DNA of 64,000 nt from Marinibium conchae (GCF_015595035.1 NZ_JADNRN010000001.1:248001-312000); one strand, 5' to 3'; positions 38,565 to 48,939 are shown, counted from the stretch's first letter. Numbers and translations: made by a program. Notes: generated by a model from the sequence alone, not told the origin.

Positions 38565-40637
38565 TTAAAAAGCTTCCTTTTTAGTTAGGTAGCTATGAAT
38601 GGATATTTGCGAGCGAATGTTCTTACGATTCCCGCGCTTCACATAATTATTGATTTGGTGTTCATCGATCACTCGGGCTTTTTTGGTATCTTTGAACTGT
38701 AATTCTAAGAGGTCACTGATCATAGCGATTGCATCTTCATCATATACTGGGCAACCCACTTCAATGCGATGATCCATGTTACGCGTCATCCAGTCTGCGG
38801 AGGAGAGAAATACACGCCGGTCGCCGCCATTTTCAAACATCATAATGCGCGGATGCTCAAGGAAGCGATCGACAATACTAATTACCTCTATGTTCTCACT
38901 TAAGCCTTTAACACCGGGAATTAATGAACACATACCACGAATAATGGCCTTGATTTTCACGCCAGATTGGCTTGCATGATAGAGGTTATCAATCAGTTCT
39001 TTATCAACCAAGTTATTAATTTTGAGAGTAATAAGGCCTTGATGGCCTTCAGTTACTCGTTGAATTTCTTGGCGAATTAACGATTGAATTTTACTTCGGG
39101 CATTAATAGGCGAGAGTTGTAAGTGCTGAAATTTCATTTTGCGAAATGGGTTTTGGATCATATCGAATACTTGAATACATTCCAGAGCAAGCTCTTGATT
39201 ACAGGTGAAAAGACTCAAGTCAGTATAAATTTTTGCGGTTTTTTCATTAAAATTACCTGTACCAAAATGGGCATAATGCTTGGTAATACCGCGCTCTTCA
39301 CGGGAGACAACACAAAGTTTACTGTGAATCTTCACGCTAGGATTACCCAACACTACTTTTATACCGGCGTCGGTCATGCGTTTAGACCAAGCAATATTGG
39401 CTTCTTCATCAAAGCGTGCTCGCAATTCAACGACGACAGTTACCGCTTTACCATTATCAACGGCATCAATAAGAGAGTTGATAATGCGTGACTGAGAAGC
39501 TACTCGGTAAATATTCAAGCGTATGTGTTTTACCTGAGGATCGAAGGCCGCCTGGCGCACAAACTCGGTGAAATGAAGGAATTCATGATAAGGATAGTAG
39601 AGCAAAATATCCTTGGCGGCGATAGCCTGAAAGACGGTATCGTGGGTGGCAAAGTCTTTGTTGGTGATTTCAGGTAGGTTCACATTTTCTAAGTAGCTTC
39701 TGCCAACGTTTGGAAATCCGATAAAGTCTTTGAAATTACGATAGTGTCCAGCACTTTGTATGGTGTCTTCCGACGATATTCGTAGCCGCTTTCGTAGATC
39801 TTGAATCATGTCATCTGGCATGCCCTCGTCGTGAATAATGCGAACAGGCTCAGCAATGAGACGCTGCTTCATGCCCTCGGACATTTTTTCAACATAGCTT
39901 TCGTCAATCTCATCATTGATTGAATACTCTGCATCACGGGTGATTTTGAATGAAAAAGCATCTGCAGTGTCAAATTTAACAAAGCCGGTGAATATGTCAG
40001 CAAGACACAGTTTTATTAAGTCGTCGATAAGAATAATTTGCTTCACTTTGCGCGACTTTTCAGGCGGCAACAAGATAAAACGACTTATTGAAGATGTTGG
40101 TATCTCGACTACCGCATATTTGGTATTTCGGCCTTCACGGCGCAGAGCAACATCGAGGTATACTGAATTGTCGTTTAAACGCTTTATTAATTGCACCTTA
40201 CTATCGAGTAATATGGGCGCTACATGCAGCAGTACTTTGTTTTTGAAGTAGCGTTGAGCCCATACAAGTTGACTTTCTGAAAGCTCATTGAAGCGCAGAA
40301 TATGAATGTTGTAGCGCCGAAGTTCTTTCGTCACCGTTTTATGAATGCTGTCGAAGCGTTTTGATAGTTTATGAACTTTGTCTTGTATGCGTTTCAATAG
40401 CTCTTCATATTGCGCGGCGAGCTCTTCGTTGTTTTCATTATATGAGATGGTGATCTGACGTTTAACGTCAGCAAAACGGACACGATAAAATTCGTCGAGA
40501 TTATTTGAATATATGCCGAGAAAACGTATGCGCTCAATGATTGGGTTACTTTCATCTGCCGCCTCTTGCAGCACTCGTTCATTGAAAGAAAGCCAACTCA
40601 ATTCTTTCGGATAATATAACTCACTTTGATTCATCAA
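38565..40637 (-). CDS. ppk1: Polyphosphate kinase
   Basis: Makes polyphosphate from ATP. It has the N-terminal ELSWLSFNERVLQEAAD, a histidine-containing active site YAHFGTGNFNEKTAKIYTDLSLF, RNIYRVASQ-type segment (HIRLNIYRVASQSRI) and the C-terminal SSADWMTRNMDHRIEVGCPV. 690 residues (E. coli 688). First gene of ppk-ppx. The GcvR-like gene lies just upstream, 3 bases from the ppk start. Confidence 0.97.
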   Translation of the reverse strand: MMNQSELYYPKELSWLSFNERVLQEAADESNPIIERIRFLGIYSNNLDEFYRVRFADVKRQITISYNENNEELAAQYEELLKRIQDKVHKLSKRFDSIHKTVTKELRRYNIHILRFNELSESQLVWAQRYFKNKVLLHVAPILLDSKVQLIKRLNDNSVYLDVALRREGRNTKYAVVEIPTSSISRFILLPPEKSRKVKQIILIDDLIKLCLADIFTGFVKFDTADAFSFKITRDAEYSINDEIDESYVEKMSEGMKQRLIAEPVRIIHDEGMPDDMIQDLRKRLRISSEDTIQSAGHYRNFKDFIGFPNVGRSYLENVNLPEITNKDFATHDTVFQAIAAKDILLYYPYHEFLHFTEFVRQAAFDPQVKHIRLNIYRVASQSRIINSLIDAVDNGKAVTVVVELRARFDEEANIAWSKRMTDAGIKVVLGNPSVKIHSKLCVVSREERGITKHYAHFGTGNFNEKTAKIYTDLSLFTCNQELALECIQVFDMIQNPFRKMKFQHLQLSPINARSKIQSLIRQEIQRVTEGHQGLITLKINNLVDKELIDNLYHASQSGVKIKAIIRGMCSLIPGVKGLSENIEVISIVDRFLEHPRIMMFENGGDRRVFLSSADWMTRNMDHRIEVGCPVYDEDAIAMISDLLELQFKDTKKARVIDEHQINNYVKRGNRKNIRSQISIHSYLTKKEAF

Positions 40638-40640
40638 GAT

Positions 40641-41165
40641 TTATTCACCCTCTATTTCGACCATTAAATCGTCGGTAATACCTTCAACGGCTGCTTTTAT
40701 ATCGTCCAAGTCAACATCGGCTACTAAAGAAAAACTGAGCTTGGCGGTAAACAAAAGGCTGCCCCAATTAGGCGCACTTTCACAGCGAGTGCTCATTTCA
40801 ATGATGTTGATATTAAAGCGCTTCAAAGCGGATGCGATATCACTAACGATACCTCGACGGTCATTAGCCGTGACAGTCATGTTAACCACAGGAAGCTCTG
40901 CGCTTGACTGGTCTGAATCGCTGTTGTTGAGCTCGCTACTAGGTAGCAGGGTGATGTGTAGGTTAGCTAAATTTTGGCAAGCACTTACCAGTTCATCATG
41001 TTTGTCACGCTCTAGCATAACCTCAATAAAGCCGGCAAATTGACCAGATAATTGACAAAAACTACTCTTGAGCCAATTTCCGTTAGCGTCGGTTATGCAC
41101 TTGGCAATAGCATCTACTAAGCCAGGTTCGTCTTTGCCGATAATTGTTAACACCATTGCTTGCAT
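40641..41165 (-). CDS. GcvR-like ACT-domain protein
   Basis: Two ACT domains in 174 residues: MVLTIIGKDEPGLVDAIAKCI and, after a linker rich in Ser/Asn, NMTVTANDRRGIVSDIASALKRFNINI. This matches GcvR, which in E. coli blocks the activator GcvA and so represses the glycine cleavage genes. I choose the ATG at 41165 (AAGGA 9 bases upstream); the frame is open further up to 41288 but that would overlap pstC. Its gene abuts ppk, suggesting cotranscription. The role in glycine control is inferred. Confidence 0.8.
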   Translation of the reverse strand: MQAMVLTIIGKDEPGLVDAIAKCITDANGNWLKSSFCQLSGQFAGFIEVMLERDKHDELVSACQNLANLHITLLPSSELNNSDSDQSSAELPVVNMTVTANDRRGIVSDIASALKRFNINIIEMSTRCESAPNWGSLLFTAKLSFSLVADVDLDDIKAAVEGITDDLMVEIEGE

Positions 41166-41258
41166 AATAGATTTGTCCTTAGCTATTGATTTGTTTTGAG
41201 TATAGTGCTTTAGTAGCGCCAAGTCATTTGATGTTTCGCCTTCATTATATAAAGCTAA

Positions 41259-43403
41259 ATGAATAATCAACAACGAGAATTTAATCAAGATCGCTTTCGT
41301 AAGGATTGGCTAGCTAGGAGAATTGTTACCGCGGCAGGGTGGCTTGTTTTGGCGACTTTTATTTTAATTATCTGGCATATATTCAGTCATGCCTTTCCTC
41401 TTTTTAAAAGTCCTTCGGCAAAGCTAATCGATTCACAGACGAGTATTGCCAACGCAAGCTTAAACAAGGTTGTTGAGTTATCCAATGGCAATCATGTATT
41501 AGCCACTGATGGGTGCGACCTGCTACTGATTAAACATGCTCAAGACGGCGCTCTACGCGACAAAAAGCGCTTTCCATTTCCTTGTGGCTACAAGTTCGTA
41601 TTTCCCGAGCAAAACACTAGTCAGTATATTGGTATAGTGACTAACAATGCACTGTTTGAACTGCATAAATTAAGTACTGAGGGTGAGGACTATCACTTAA
41701 CTTTGGAAAGCTCTATTTCCGTCAAAGAGCTACAACAAGCCAATGCAATTGATCAGGATGCGAACGCCGAAATAACAGAGCTAACACTGTCGATAGCCGG
41801 TGATTTTATTATGTTATCGGCAAGTAATTCCGTGCAAGAGCTACACGTCTATTCATTTAACAAGTTACGTCCAGCCGATTATCGTTACCGACGCCTTGAT
41901 AATGTGAGCACCCACGCTTTACTACCTCGTTCACAGCACATGATTACAGTTGAAGAAAATATGTGGTCGGTGCGCAAACACACTGCAGAAGTCGTTCAGC
42001 GGCAAATACTAGCGACTCCTATTAATACTATATTTATTGCGCCCAGTCAGCGAAGCTTGTTTACCCTTGATACTCAAAATGTGTTCACAAAGTGGGTGAT
42101 GGTAAACAAAGAGGGGCGTTTTGAATTTGTTGCTGATACGAACAATCAAACGAGCTTAGAGGCTATGGCAACATCGATGGTATTTGATCTTAACTCTAAC
42201 GCAGCCTTGCTTGTTTTTGACGCTCAGCAATATGCCTTTGTGAATAAAAGCACAAATGAAGTTTTCGAGCGAGTCAACACCAATGCTCGATTGCATAATT
42301 TAGTATGGCAAGGCCGTTACATTTATTCATTATCGGAACAGTTAACTACCTTCGAATTAGCCGATATGCAGGGCATCACGACCTTAAAAAGTCTTGTATC
42401 AAAGGTGTGGTATGAGGGCTATGATGAAGCCAAATACGTATGGCAAACGAGCAGCGCTGCACCCGGTTACGAGAGTAAAAAAAGCATCATGCCTCTCATT
42501 ATTGGTAGTTTAAAAGCCTCTTTGCTGGCGCTTGTCGTAGCTATTCCTTTGGCCCTCGGTGCTGCAATTTATACTGCATTTTTTGCCGACCTAGCAGTCA
42601 GAAATATTATCAAGCCTGCTATTGAGATGCTTGAAGCTGTCCCCTCGGTTATTATCGGCTTCATTGCGGCGGTATGGCTCGTACCTATTGCTGAAAGTTT
42701 CTTGCTGTCGCTTATACTGTTCATCATATTACTTCCTTTCGTGCTGTTGTTCAGTGCCATCATGCAACCCAAAGTAGCAGAGCTATTAAATGATCGACTA
42801 GAGCATAAATGGGAACTTTTGTTTATTATGCTGGGTGTGACTTTACTGGGTTTGTTCTGCTTTTCGCTCAGTGATCTGTGGCAATTATTGATTTTCGGGG
42901 GCTCAGACAATCTTGCTGCGCCAGTGCAATTACTCAGTATTTCGAAAACGACAATCGTTGTCGCTATTGCCTTGGGCGTAGCTATTTCACCTAGTATTTA
43001 TTCTTTAGCTGAAGATGCTTTGTTTGAGGTGCCAGAGGGCATTAAGCAGGCATCCTACGCTTTGGGCGCGACCAAATTGCAAACCCTTCGAAAAGTTATC
43101 CTTGCTGTGGCCTTACCGAGCATACTTTCCGCTGTTATGTTAGGTTTTGGGCGTGCCTTTGGTGAAACAATGATTGTGCTTATGGTTACTGGAAATACGG
43201 CCATTAGCGATTGGAGCATATTAGAGGGCTTGCGTGCTATGACTGCGAACCTTGCGATTGAGCTCTCCGAAGCGAGTAGTAATAGTGCTCACTTCAACAC
43301 CTTGTTTTTGACCGCAGGCATACTCTTTATTTTCACTTTTATTGTGAACACCGCCGCTGAAATTTTACGCAAACGATTGAGGTTGCTATATCACTATGGC
43401 TAA
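41259..43403 (+). CDS. pstC: Phosphate ABC transporter permease PstC, enlarged
   Basis: A 714-residue membrane subunit of the high-affinity phosphate importer. The C-terminal ~300 residues hold the permease domain (KASLLALVVAIPLALGAAIYTAFF; EAVPSVIIGFIAAVW; the cytoplasmic loop EGIKQASYALGATKLQTLRKVILAVALPS; GRAFGETMIVLMVTGN). The first helix at 25-47 is followed by about 370 residues of apparently periplasmic beta-rich sequence, more than doubling the E. coli length (319). Such long PstC forms are seen in Vibrio and Alteromonadales. It overlaps pstA by 8 bases. I found no clear Pho box upstream. Confidence 0.93.
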   Translation: MNNQQREFNQDRFRKDWLARRIVTAAGWLVLATFILIIWHIFSHAFPLFKSPSAKLIDSQTSIANASLNKVVELSNGNHVLATDGCDLLLIKHAQDGALRDKKRFPFPCGYKFVFPEQNTSQYIGIVTNNALFELHKLSTEGEDYHLTLESSISVKELQQANAIDQDANAEITELTLSIAGDFIMLSASNSVQELHVYSFNKLRPADYRYRRLDNVSTHALLPRSQHMITVEENMWSVRKHTAEVVQRQILATPINTIFIAPSQRSLFTLDTQNVFTKWVMVNKEGRFEFVADTNNQTSLEAMATSMVFDLNSNAALLVFDAQQYAFVNKSTNEVFERVNTNARLHNLVWQGRYIYSLSEQLTTFELADMQGITTLKSLVSKVWYEGYDEAKYVWQTSSAAPGYESKKSIMPLIIGSLKASLLALVVAIPLALGAAIYTAFFADLAVRNIIKPAIEMLEAVPSVIIGFIAAVWLVPIAESFLLSLILFIILLPFVLLFSAIMQPKVAELLNDRLEHKWELLFIMLGVTLLGLFCFSLSDLWQLLIFGGSDNLAAPVQLLSISKTTIVVAIALGVAISPSIYSLAEDALFEVPEGIKQASYALGATKLQTLRKVILAVALPSILSAVMLGFGRAFGETMIVLMVTGNTAISDWSILEGLRAMTANLAIELSEASSNSAHFNTLFLTAGILFIFTFIVNTAAEILRKRLRLLYHYG

Positions 43404-44988
43404 AGCGAACAAGAAGGCCACCGATAAAGAAATGCGTAAGAGTAAGAAAGTGATACTTAATGCTCAACAAAAGCAAGCGGTCTCGAGTTTTACAGCAGGC
43501 TTGAGCGCCGCGATCTTACTGATTGCATTAATTAGCCTCGTTGTTTTTATCATGATCAAAGGCACGGCTTATTTTTGGCCAGCCAATGTTTTTAAAGTCA
43601 CCACCATAAGCGCTACCTCACCTAGTGACACTGGACAGGTTTTCGTGAAGAGCAGTGTTGATCAAGCTGAGTTTATCTCAGCGCTCGAAAACAGGCTCGA
43701 AACTCAGTTTTCTGGCAATAAAGCGTCAATGCCAGAATTTGAGGTTGAACAACCTACGAAGGTCTATCAAATAAATCTGTTGAATGGTGACGAGAAACTA
43801 GGCGTCTTCTCCCGTTTACACACTCAAAGTGGTCAATATGAGGATATTCAGCGGCTTGCGAAAATAAAAGCCGAAGTTAACTTGTTACAGGCAGACTTAC
43901 GAAGCATCCAAGATGAGCAACTAACGGTGCTTCACAGAAAGATAGCCAATCTCGACCAGAAAAACGTAGAGCAAGGTGCGCCAGCGAGACTGCACGAGCT
44001 CGAGCTATTTGATTACTGGCAGAGTAGGGCTGACGAATTGTCGAGTCAGATTGAACAATACAGCATCGAGTTTACCGATGCGATGGGAAATCCTTTTCGT
44101 GTAGCGGTAAAAAACACAGACACATTATTTCTTCCAAACCAACTGAGTTTAGGGGATAAGTTCGCTTACAGCGCAAGTAAAATTTTTGCTTTCGTTTCTG
44201 AGTCTCCAAAGCAAGCGTCAACTAGCGGCGGTGTGTTTCCTGCTCTTTTTGGGACCGTACTCATGGTGCTAATAATGGCGATTATCGTTGCTCCCTTTGG
44301 CGCGATGGCGGCCATATACCTGCATGAGTATGCGCCGAATAATAAACTCACTTCAATTATTCGAATTTGTGTGAGTAATATGGCTGGCGTACCTTCTGTT
44401 GTTTATGGTGTATTTGGCCTTGGTTTTTTTGTGTATTTTTTAGGCGGCTCTATTGATTCAATCTTCTTTAGTGAAGCCTTGCCGTCACCTACTTTTGGAA
44501 CCCCCGGCTTATTTTGGGCGGCTTTAACGATGGCATTACTGACACTTCCAGTGGTTATTGTGTCAACAGAGGAAGGCCTTAGGCGAGTACCTGAGGGGCT
44601 CAGGGCCGGCAGTTATGCTCTTGGTGCGACTAAAATTGAAACCATATTAAAAACAGTACTGCCCATTGCTAGCCCGGGTATCATGACGGGGGTAATACTC
44701 GCCGTAGCGCGTGCTGCCGGTGAGGTGGCGCCCTTGATTTTAGTGGGCGCGGTAAAGTTTGCGCCTAGTTTACCAGTTGATAGCGATTTTCCTTTTTTAC
44801 ATCTCGAACGCCAATTCATGCACTTAGGGGTTTTCATATACGACGGTGCATTTCATAATCAGACAAATACTCAAGGTTCATCGATGATGTTTGCAAGTTG
44901 TATGTTGCTACTGCTTATCGTTTTTGTACTGAATTTATTTGCTATTATTGTGCGTAAGCGATTAAGAGATCGTTTCCTGCGTCTTTAA
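43396..44988 (+). CDS. pstA: Phosphate ABC transporter permease PstA, enlarged
   Basis: A 530-residue partner permease. There is a first membrane helix at about 30-55, a large charged and coiled-coil-like insert (residues about 110-230, LLQADLRSIQDEQLTVLHRKIANL), then the permease domain (FGTVLMVLIMAIIVAPFGAMAAIYLHEYAP; NMAGVPSVVYGVFGLGFF; the loop EGLRAGSYALGATKIETILKTVLP; ARAAGEVAPLILVGAVKF). E. coli PstA is 296 residues, so this is again an expanded form. Coupled to pstC by overlap and followed after 59 bases by pstB. Confidence 0.93.
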   Translation: MAKANKKATDKEMRKSKKVILNAQQKQAVSSFTAGLSAAILLIALISLVVFIMIKGTAYFWPANVFKVTTISATSPSDTGQVFVKSSVDQAEFISALENRLETQFSGNKASMPEFEVEQPTKVYQINLLNGDEKLGVFSRLHTQSGQYEDIQRLAKIKAEVNLLQADLRSIQDEQLTVLHRKIANLDQKNVEQGAPARLHELELFDYWQSRADELSSQIEQYSIEFTDAMGNPFRVAVKNTDTLFLPNQLSLGDKFAYSASKIFAFVSESPKQASTSGGVFPALFGTVLMVLIMAIIVAPFGAMAAIYLHEYAPNNKLTSIIRICVSNMAGVPSVVYGVFGLGFFVYFLGGSIDSIFFSEALPSPTFGTPGLFWAALTMALLTLPVVIVSTEEGLRRVPEGLRAGSYALGATKIETILKTVLPIASPGIMTGVILAVARAAGEVAPLILVGAVKFAPSLPVDSDFPFLHLERQFMHLGVFIYDGAFHNQTNTQGSSMMFASCMLLLLIVFVLNLFAIIVRKRLRDRFLRL

Positions 44989-45047
44989 ATTGAATTGGGG
45001 CAGGCTATGAAAACTGTATTTACTATCCAAATGCATATTGAGAATTT

Positions 45048-45854
45048 ATGTTAAAGCTGTTTGAAAAAGAAACACTAGCCCTTGAGAGTCTTAGCGACGA
45101 GCAAACCGCATTAGATGTGAAAAATTTGAGTGTGCGCTTAAACGATAGCTTGGTACTCGATAATATCTCTATGCGCATCCCTAAGAATAAAATTACTGCC
45201 ATGATAGGGCAAAGTGGTTGTGGGAAATCCACCTTGTTGAGTAGTTTTAATCGTATGAACGAACTTCATCAACATTATGCTTACAGTGGTGAAGTTATCA
45301 TGGACGGCAGAAACATCTATAGCAAAAAAGAAAATGTTGCCAAGCTTCGGACACAAGTGGGTATGGTGTTTCAAAGGCCTAATCCCTTTCCCATGAGCAT
45401 ATATGAAAATGTGTGTTTTGGATTACGCATTCAGGGGCAGTCTGAACGCCGGGAGTTGGACGAGATTGTGGAGCAATCGCTTCGCCATGCGGCATTGTGG
45501 GATGAGGTAAAAGACCGTTTATTTGAATCTGCGTTGTTACTCTCTGGTGGGCAGCAGCAACGTTTGGTAATCGCTCGCGCGCTTGCTTTAAAACCTGAGG
45601 TGTTATTGCTCGACGAGCCTACTTCTGCTTTGGATCCATTAACCACTCTACATATTGAAGAGTTAGTCAGCCAACTCAAACACAACTGCACTGTCATCAT
45701 CGTCACCCACAATATGCAACAGGCCGCACGCGTGTCTGATTATTCGGCATTCTTGCATCAAGGACAGCTAATTGAATATTCAGATAGCGATTCTCTGTTT
45801 ACAATGCCTGAGAAGAAACAAACCGAAGACTACATCACCGGCAGATATGGCTAG
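45048..45854 (+). CDS. pstB: Phosphate ABC transporter ATPase PstB
   Basis: ATP-binding subunit of the phosphate importer, 268 residues. Walker [11 protein letters not shown]-loop [18 protein letters not shown], signature LSGGQQQR, Walker [14 protein letters not shown] and switch His in [15 protein letters not shown]. It lies between pstA and phoU. The substrate-binding gene pstS is not in the window. Confidence 0.97.
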   Translation: MLKLFEKETLALESLSDEQTALDVKNLSVRLNDSLVLDNISMRIPKNKITAMIGQSGCGKSTLLSSFNRMNELHQHYAYSGEVIMDGRNIYSKKENVAKLRTQVGMVFQRPNPFPMSIYENVCFGLRIQGQSERRELDEIVEQSLRHAALWDEVKDRLFESALLLSGGQQQRLVIARALALKPEVLLLDEPTSALDPLTTLHIEELVSQLKHNCTVIIVTHNMQQAARVSDYSAFLHQGQLIEYSDSDSLFTMPEKKQTEDYITGRYG

Positions 45855-45868
45855 CTTTAGGGGAGCAA

Positions 45869-46582
45869 ATGAAACGTAATATCGAACTAAATACGCATAT
45901 ATCTGGGAAGTTTAACCAAGAGTTAGAAAACCTTACAAATTCAGTATTGACGATGGGCGGCGAAGTTGAACAACAACTTATTTCTACCATAAGCGCAATT
46001 CGTGAAAATAACGCGAGCGAAGCAGAAAAAGTGCTATTAAACGATGCAAAAATCAATTCGATGGAAGTGCAAATAGACGATGAGTGTATGCGCATTATTG
46101 CCAAAAGAAATCCTACCGCGAGTGATTTACGCTTAATCATGACGGTATACAGGGCAACCACCGACATTGAGCGCATTGGTGATGAAATTTGTAGAATAGC
46201 CAAGCTCGTTACAAAGGATAAGTTGCCGCCCTCTGATCTCGTCCAAAGTGGAATGTTAATGATCGCTGAAAAAGTAGTGGTCATGATGCGGGGTACCTTT
46301 GATGCGCTAGCTCGACAAGACGAGAAATCTGCTGTGGCGGTGTACGAACAAGACAACAGTATCGATAAAAAACATAAAGAGCTGCTTAAACAAACCGCAA
46401 AAGAAATGTCAGGAGCAACGGATGACTTGCAAACTTGGTTTGACGTGCTGTGGGCAATTCGTTCACTGGAGAGAATAGGAGATCGCTGTAAAAACCTTTG
46501 TGAATATGTGCTTTTCCTTACTTATGGTAAGGATGTTAGACACAGTTCGATGAAAAAAACACTCAAGAAATTATTGAAATAA
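45869..46582 (+). CDS. phoU: Phosphate signalling protein PhoU
   Basis: A 237-residue all-helical regulator linking Pst transport to PhoR/PhoB signalling. Two repeated three-helix units carry the metal-binding E/DxxxD motifs (for example YRATTDIERIGDEICRIAK and WAIRSLERIGDRCKNLCEYV). GGGGAG lies just before the ATG, 14 bases after pstB. 241 residues in E. coli. Confidence 0.97.
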   Translation: MKRNIELNTHISGKFNQELENLTNSVLTMGGEVEQQLISTISAIRENNASEAEKVLLNDAKINSMEVQIDDECMRIIAKRNPTASDLRLIMTVYRATTDIERIGDEICRIAKLVTKDKLPPSDLVQSGMLMIAEKVVVMMRGTFDALARQDEKSAVAVYEQDNSIDKKHKELLKQTAKEMSGATDDLQTWFDVLWAIRSLERIGDRCKNLCEYVLFLTYGKDVRHSSMKKTLKKLLK

Positions 46583-46733
46583 GTAGTGTAATTAATTGAT
46601 ATATATAACAAAGCCATTTTTTACGAAATAGTCGCTTGCGATCATCTATGCATGTTGTAACATACTCGCCAACTATGAAACGAATCAGCATTAATATTTC
46701 GATCTGCTGTAATTCAAATCTGGATATTTACAC

Positions 46734-48002
46734 ATGGATATAATTCAAAATTACGGCACATTGCTTGTAATTATGGCTGCCGCAGTTGGTTTCATAATGG
46801 CTTGGGGTATTGGCGCAAATGACGTTGCTAATGCCATGGGCACTTCCGTAGGTTCCAAGGCGATTACACTCAAGCAAGCTATCATTATTGCGATGATTTT
46901 CGAGTTTGCTGGGGCTTACCTAGCGGGTGGAGAGGTAACCTCAACCATTCGCAAGGGTATTATCGATGTTTCTTATTTCACAAATATTCCGGAATTTCTT
47001 GTACTCGGCATGATAGCGTCGCTATTAGCGGCTGGTATCTGGCTTGCGGTAGCATCGTATTTTGGCTGGCCGGTGTCGACTACCCATTCAATTATTGGCG
47101 CTATTATCGGCTTCACAGCAATAGGTGTTAGTCCTGAGGCCGTTGCATGGGCAAAGGTAGGCGGCATTGTTGGTAGTTGGGTAATTACGCCAGCTATATC
47201 GGGTATTATTGCCATCCTTATATTCGTGAGCGCTAAAAAACTTATTTTTGACCGTGCAACGCCGTTGATTTATGCCGTTAAATACGTGCCTATCTACATG
47301 GGCCTAGCTGGTTTTATCATGTCACTGGTTACTATCAAAAAGGGCCTTAAGCACGTTGGCTTAGGTTTACCAACCGACCAAGGTTACATGCTAGCGGTTG
47401 CGATCGGAGTGGTTGTTGCCATTATCGGTATGATACTAATTCGCCGTTTAAATATTGATACGACGACAAGCTCTGAACAGCAGACTCAAAGCGTAGAAAA
47501 AATCTTTGCGATTCTGATGGTGTTAACAGCTTGCTGTATGGCTTTTGCGCATGGTTCAAACGATGTGGCGAACGCTATTGGGCCTTTGGCAGCGGTAGTT
47601 AGTGTGGTTGATAACAATGGCGAAATTTTGAGTAAATCTCCGCTGGCTTGGTGGATACTACCCTTAGGTGGCCTCGGCATTGTGGCGGGTTTAGCCTTAT
47701 TTGGTCATCGCGTGATGAAGACAATCGGCCAAGGTATTACGCATCTTACCCCCAGCAAAGGTTTTGCTGCAGAGCTAGCTGCAGCCACCACTGTACTTAT
47801 TGCATCAGGTAGCGGCTTACCTATCTCAACCACACAAACCCTTGTTGGGGCAGTGCTTGGTGTAGGCATCGTACAAGGCGTTGCTGCTCTGAATAAGAAA
47901 GTGATCAGAAGTATTATTGTATCATGGGTGGTCACACTGCCTGCTGGTGCAACACTCTCGGTCATTATCTTCTTCATTTTAACCTTTTCATTTGGTGTGT
48001 AA
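46734..48002 (+). CDS. pit: Inorganic phosphate transporter, PiT family
   Basis: A low-affinity, ion-coupled phosphate permease of 422 residues with about ten membrane helices. The duplicated PiT signature is seen twice: WGIGANDVANAMGTSVGSKAI near the start and AHGSNDVANAIGPLAAVV near residue 265. GWPVSTTHSIIGAIIG and SGLPISTTQTLVGAVLG are the paired internal repeats. Its place after pstCAB-phoU makes this a combined high- and low-affinity phosphate locus. Confidence 0.96.
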   Translation: MDIIQNYGTLLVIMAAAVGFIMAWGIGANDVANAMGTSVGSKAITLKQAIIIAMIFEFAGAYLAGGEVTSTIRKGIIDVSYFTNIPEFLVLGMIASLLAAGIWLAVASYFGWPVSTTHSIIGAIIGFTAIGVSPEAVAWAKVGGIVGSWVITPAISGIIAILIFVSAKKLIFDRATPLIYAVKYVPIYMGLAGFIMSLVTIKKGLKHVGLGLPTDQGYMLAVAIGVVVAIIGMILIRRLNIDTTTSSEQQTQSVEKIFAILMVLTACCMAFAHGSNDVANAIGPLAAVVSVVDNNGEILSKSPLAWWILPLGGLGIVAGLALFGHRVMKTIGQGITHLTPSKGFAAELAAATTVLIASGSGLPISTTQTLVGAVLGVGIVQGVAALNKKVIRSIIVSWVVTLPAGATLSVIIFFILTFSFGV

Positions 48003-48027
48003 TCGTATTTCAGCTACACTCTGGTGA

Positions 48028-48939
48028 ATGAAATTACCTAATCTAAAACACCTCCATTACCTTACAGTGCTGCATAAAGAGCAGCACTTTCATCGCGCTG
48101 CCGATAAGTGCAATGTCAGCCAGTCGACACTCAGTGCCGCAGTTCAGAATTTAGAGGATAGTATTGGCCAGCAACTGCTTGAGCGTGAACATAAAAACTT
48201 CGTATTTACTGACTTTGGCGAAGCGCTTGTAAATAAGAGCCAATATTTGCTTAGACAAACTCATGAATGGATTGAGTTTGCTGAATCAGCCGGTGATTGG
48301 AAGAGCGGCACCTTGCGCATTGGCGTTATTCCTACCATTGCTCCATTTCTGTTTGAAGGAATGATACGCAGTATTTCCGAAGCTTTGCCTGATATTAAGC
48401 TGCAACTTCACGAAGACACGACTGACAATTTACTAGCTCGTCTGGAAGATGGTGAGCTAAACCTTCTGGTGTTAGCTTTACCTATGCAAACACCTGGTTG
48501 CAAGCAGTTAGTTATTGGCCGTGACCCTTTTCATCTCATTGCCCATGAAGATAGCACTCAAGACATTAGCGTCGCTCCTGCGGTTGATACCTTACCAAAA
48601 GACAGTATCTTTCTACTACAGAAAGAGCACTGCTTAACGGAACATGCGGTAAGCGCATGTGGCTTGCAACACAAAGAGCAAATAAGCTCCTTAACTGCAA
48701 ATAGTCTGCATACGCTGGTTTCCCTAGTGAACAGTGGCATGGGCTACACTTTTTTGCCGGAAATGGCCTTGAACAAAAACATCCTAGCAGGCAGTGATGT
48801 GGTGAGCTTACCTGCAGAAGATGGTGCTTATCGCGAGTTGGGCTTGGTATGGCGTAATGGAACGACTCGGGTTCAACTGTTTCGCTACCTAGCAAAGCTC
48901 CTAAGTAAGCTAACTCCAGAGCCCGCTGATATTGATTAA
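48028..48939 (+). CDS. oxyR: LysR-family peroxide regulator OxyR
   Basis: A 303-residue LysR protein: N-terminal HTH (HFHRAADKCNVSQSTLSAAVQNLED) and a C-terminal sensing domain. Two Cys spaced as in E. coli OxyR (Cys199/Cys208) are seen at 202 and 211 in KEHCLTEHAVSAC, the peroxide-sensing disulfide pair. The HFHRAAD start, PTIAPFL and SLVNSGMGYTFLP also fit OxyR. It begins 25 bases after pit. A peroxiredoxin-glutaredoxin fusion (60511-61260) and yaaA in the same window are plausible targets (inference). Confidence 0.92.
   Translation: MKLPNLKHLHYLTVLHKEQHFHRAADKCNVSQSTLSAAVQNLEDSIGQQLLEREHKNFVFTDFGEALVNKSQYLLRQTHEWIEFAESAGDWKSGTLRIGVIPTIAPFLFEGMIRSISEALPDIKLQLHEDTTDNLLARLEDGELNLLVLALPMQTPGCKQLVIGRDPFHLIAHEDSTQDISVAPAVDTLPKDSIFLLQKEHCLTEHAVSACGLQHKEQISSLTANSLHTLVSLVNSGMGYTFLPEMALNKNILAGSDVVSLPAEDGAYRELGLVWRNGTTRVQLFRYLAKLLSKLTPEPADID

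Noticed and set aside
41166-41258. Pho box upstream of pstC
   Set aside because: I looked for two CTGTCAT-like half-sites and could not find a convincing pair by eye.
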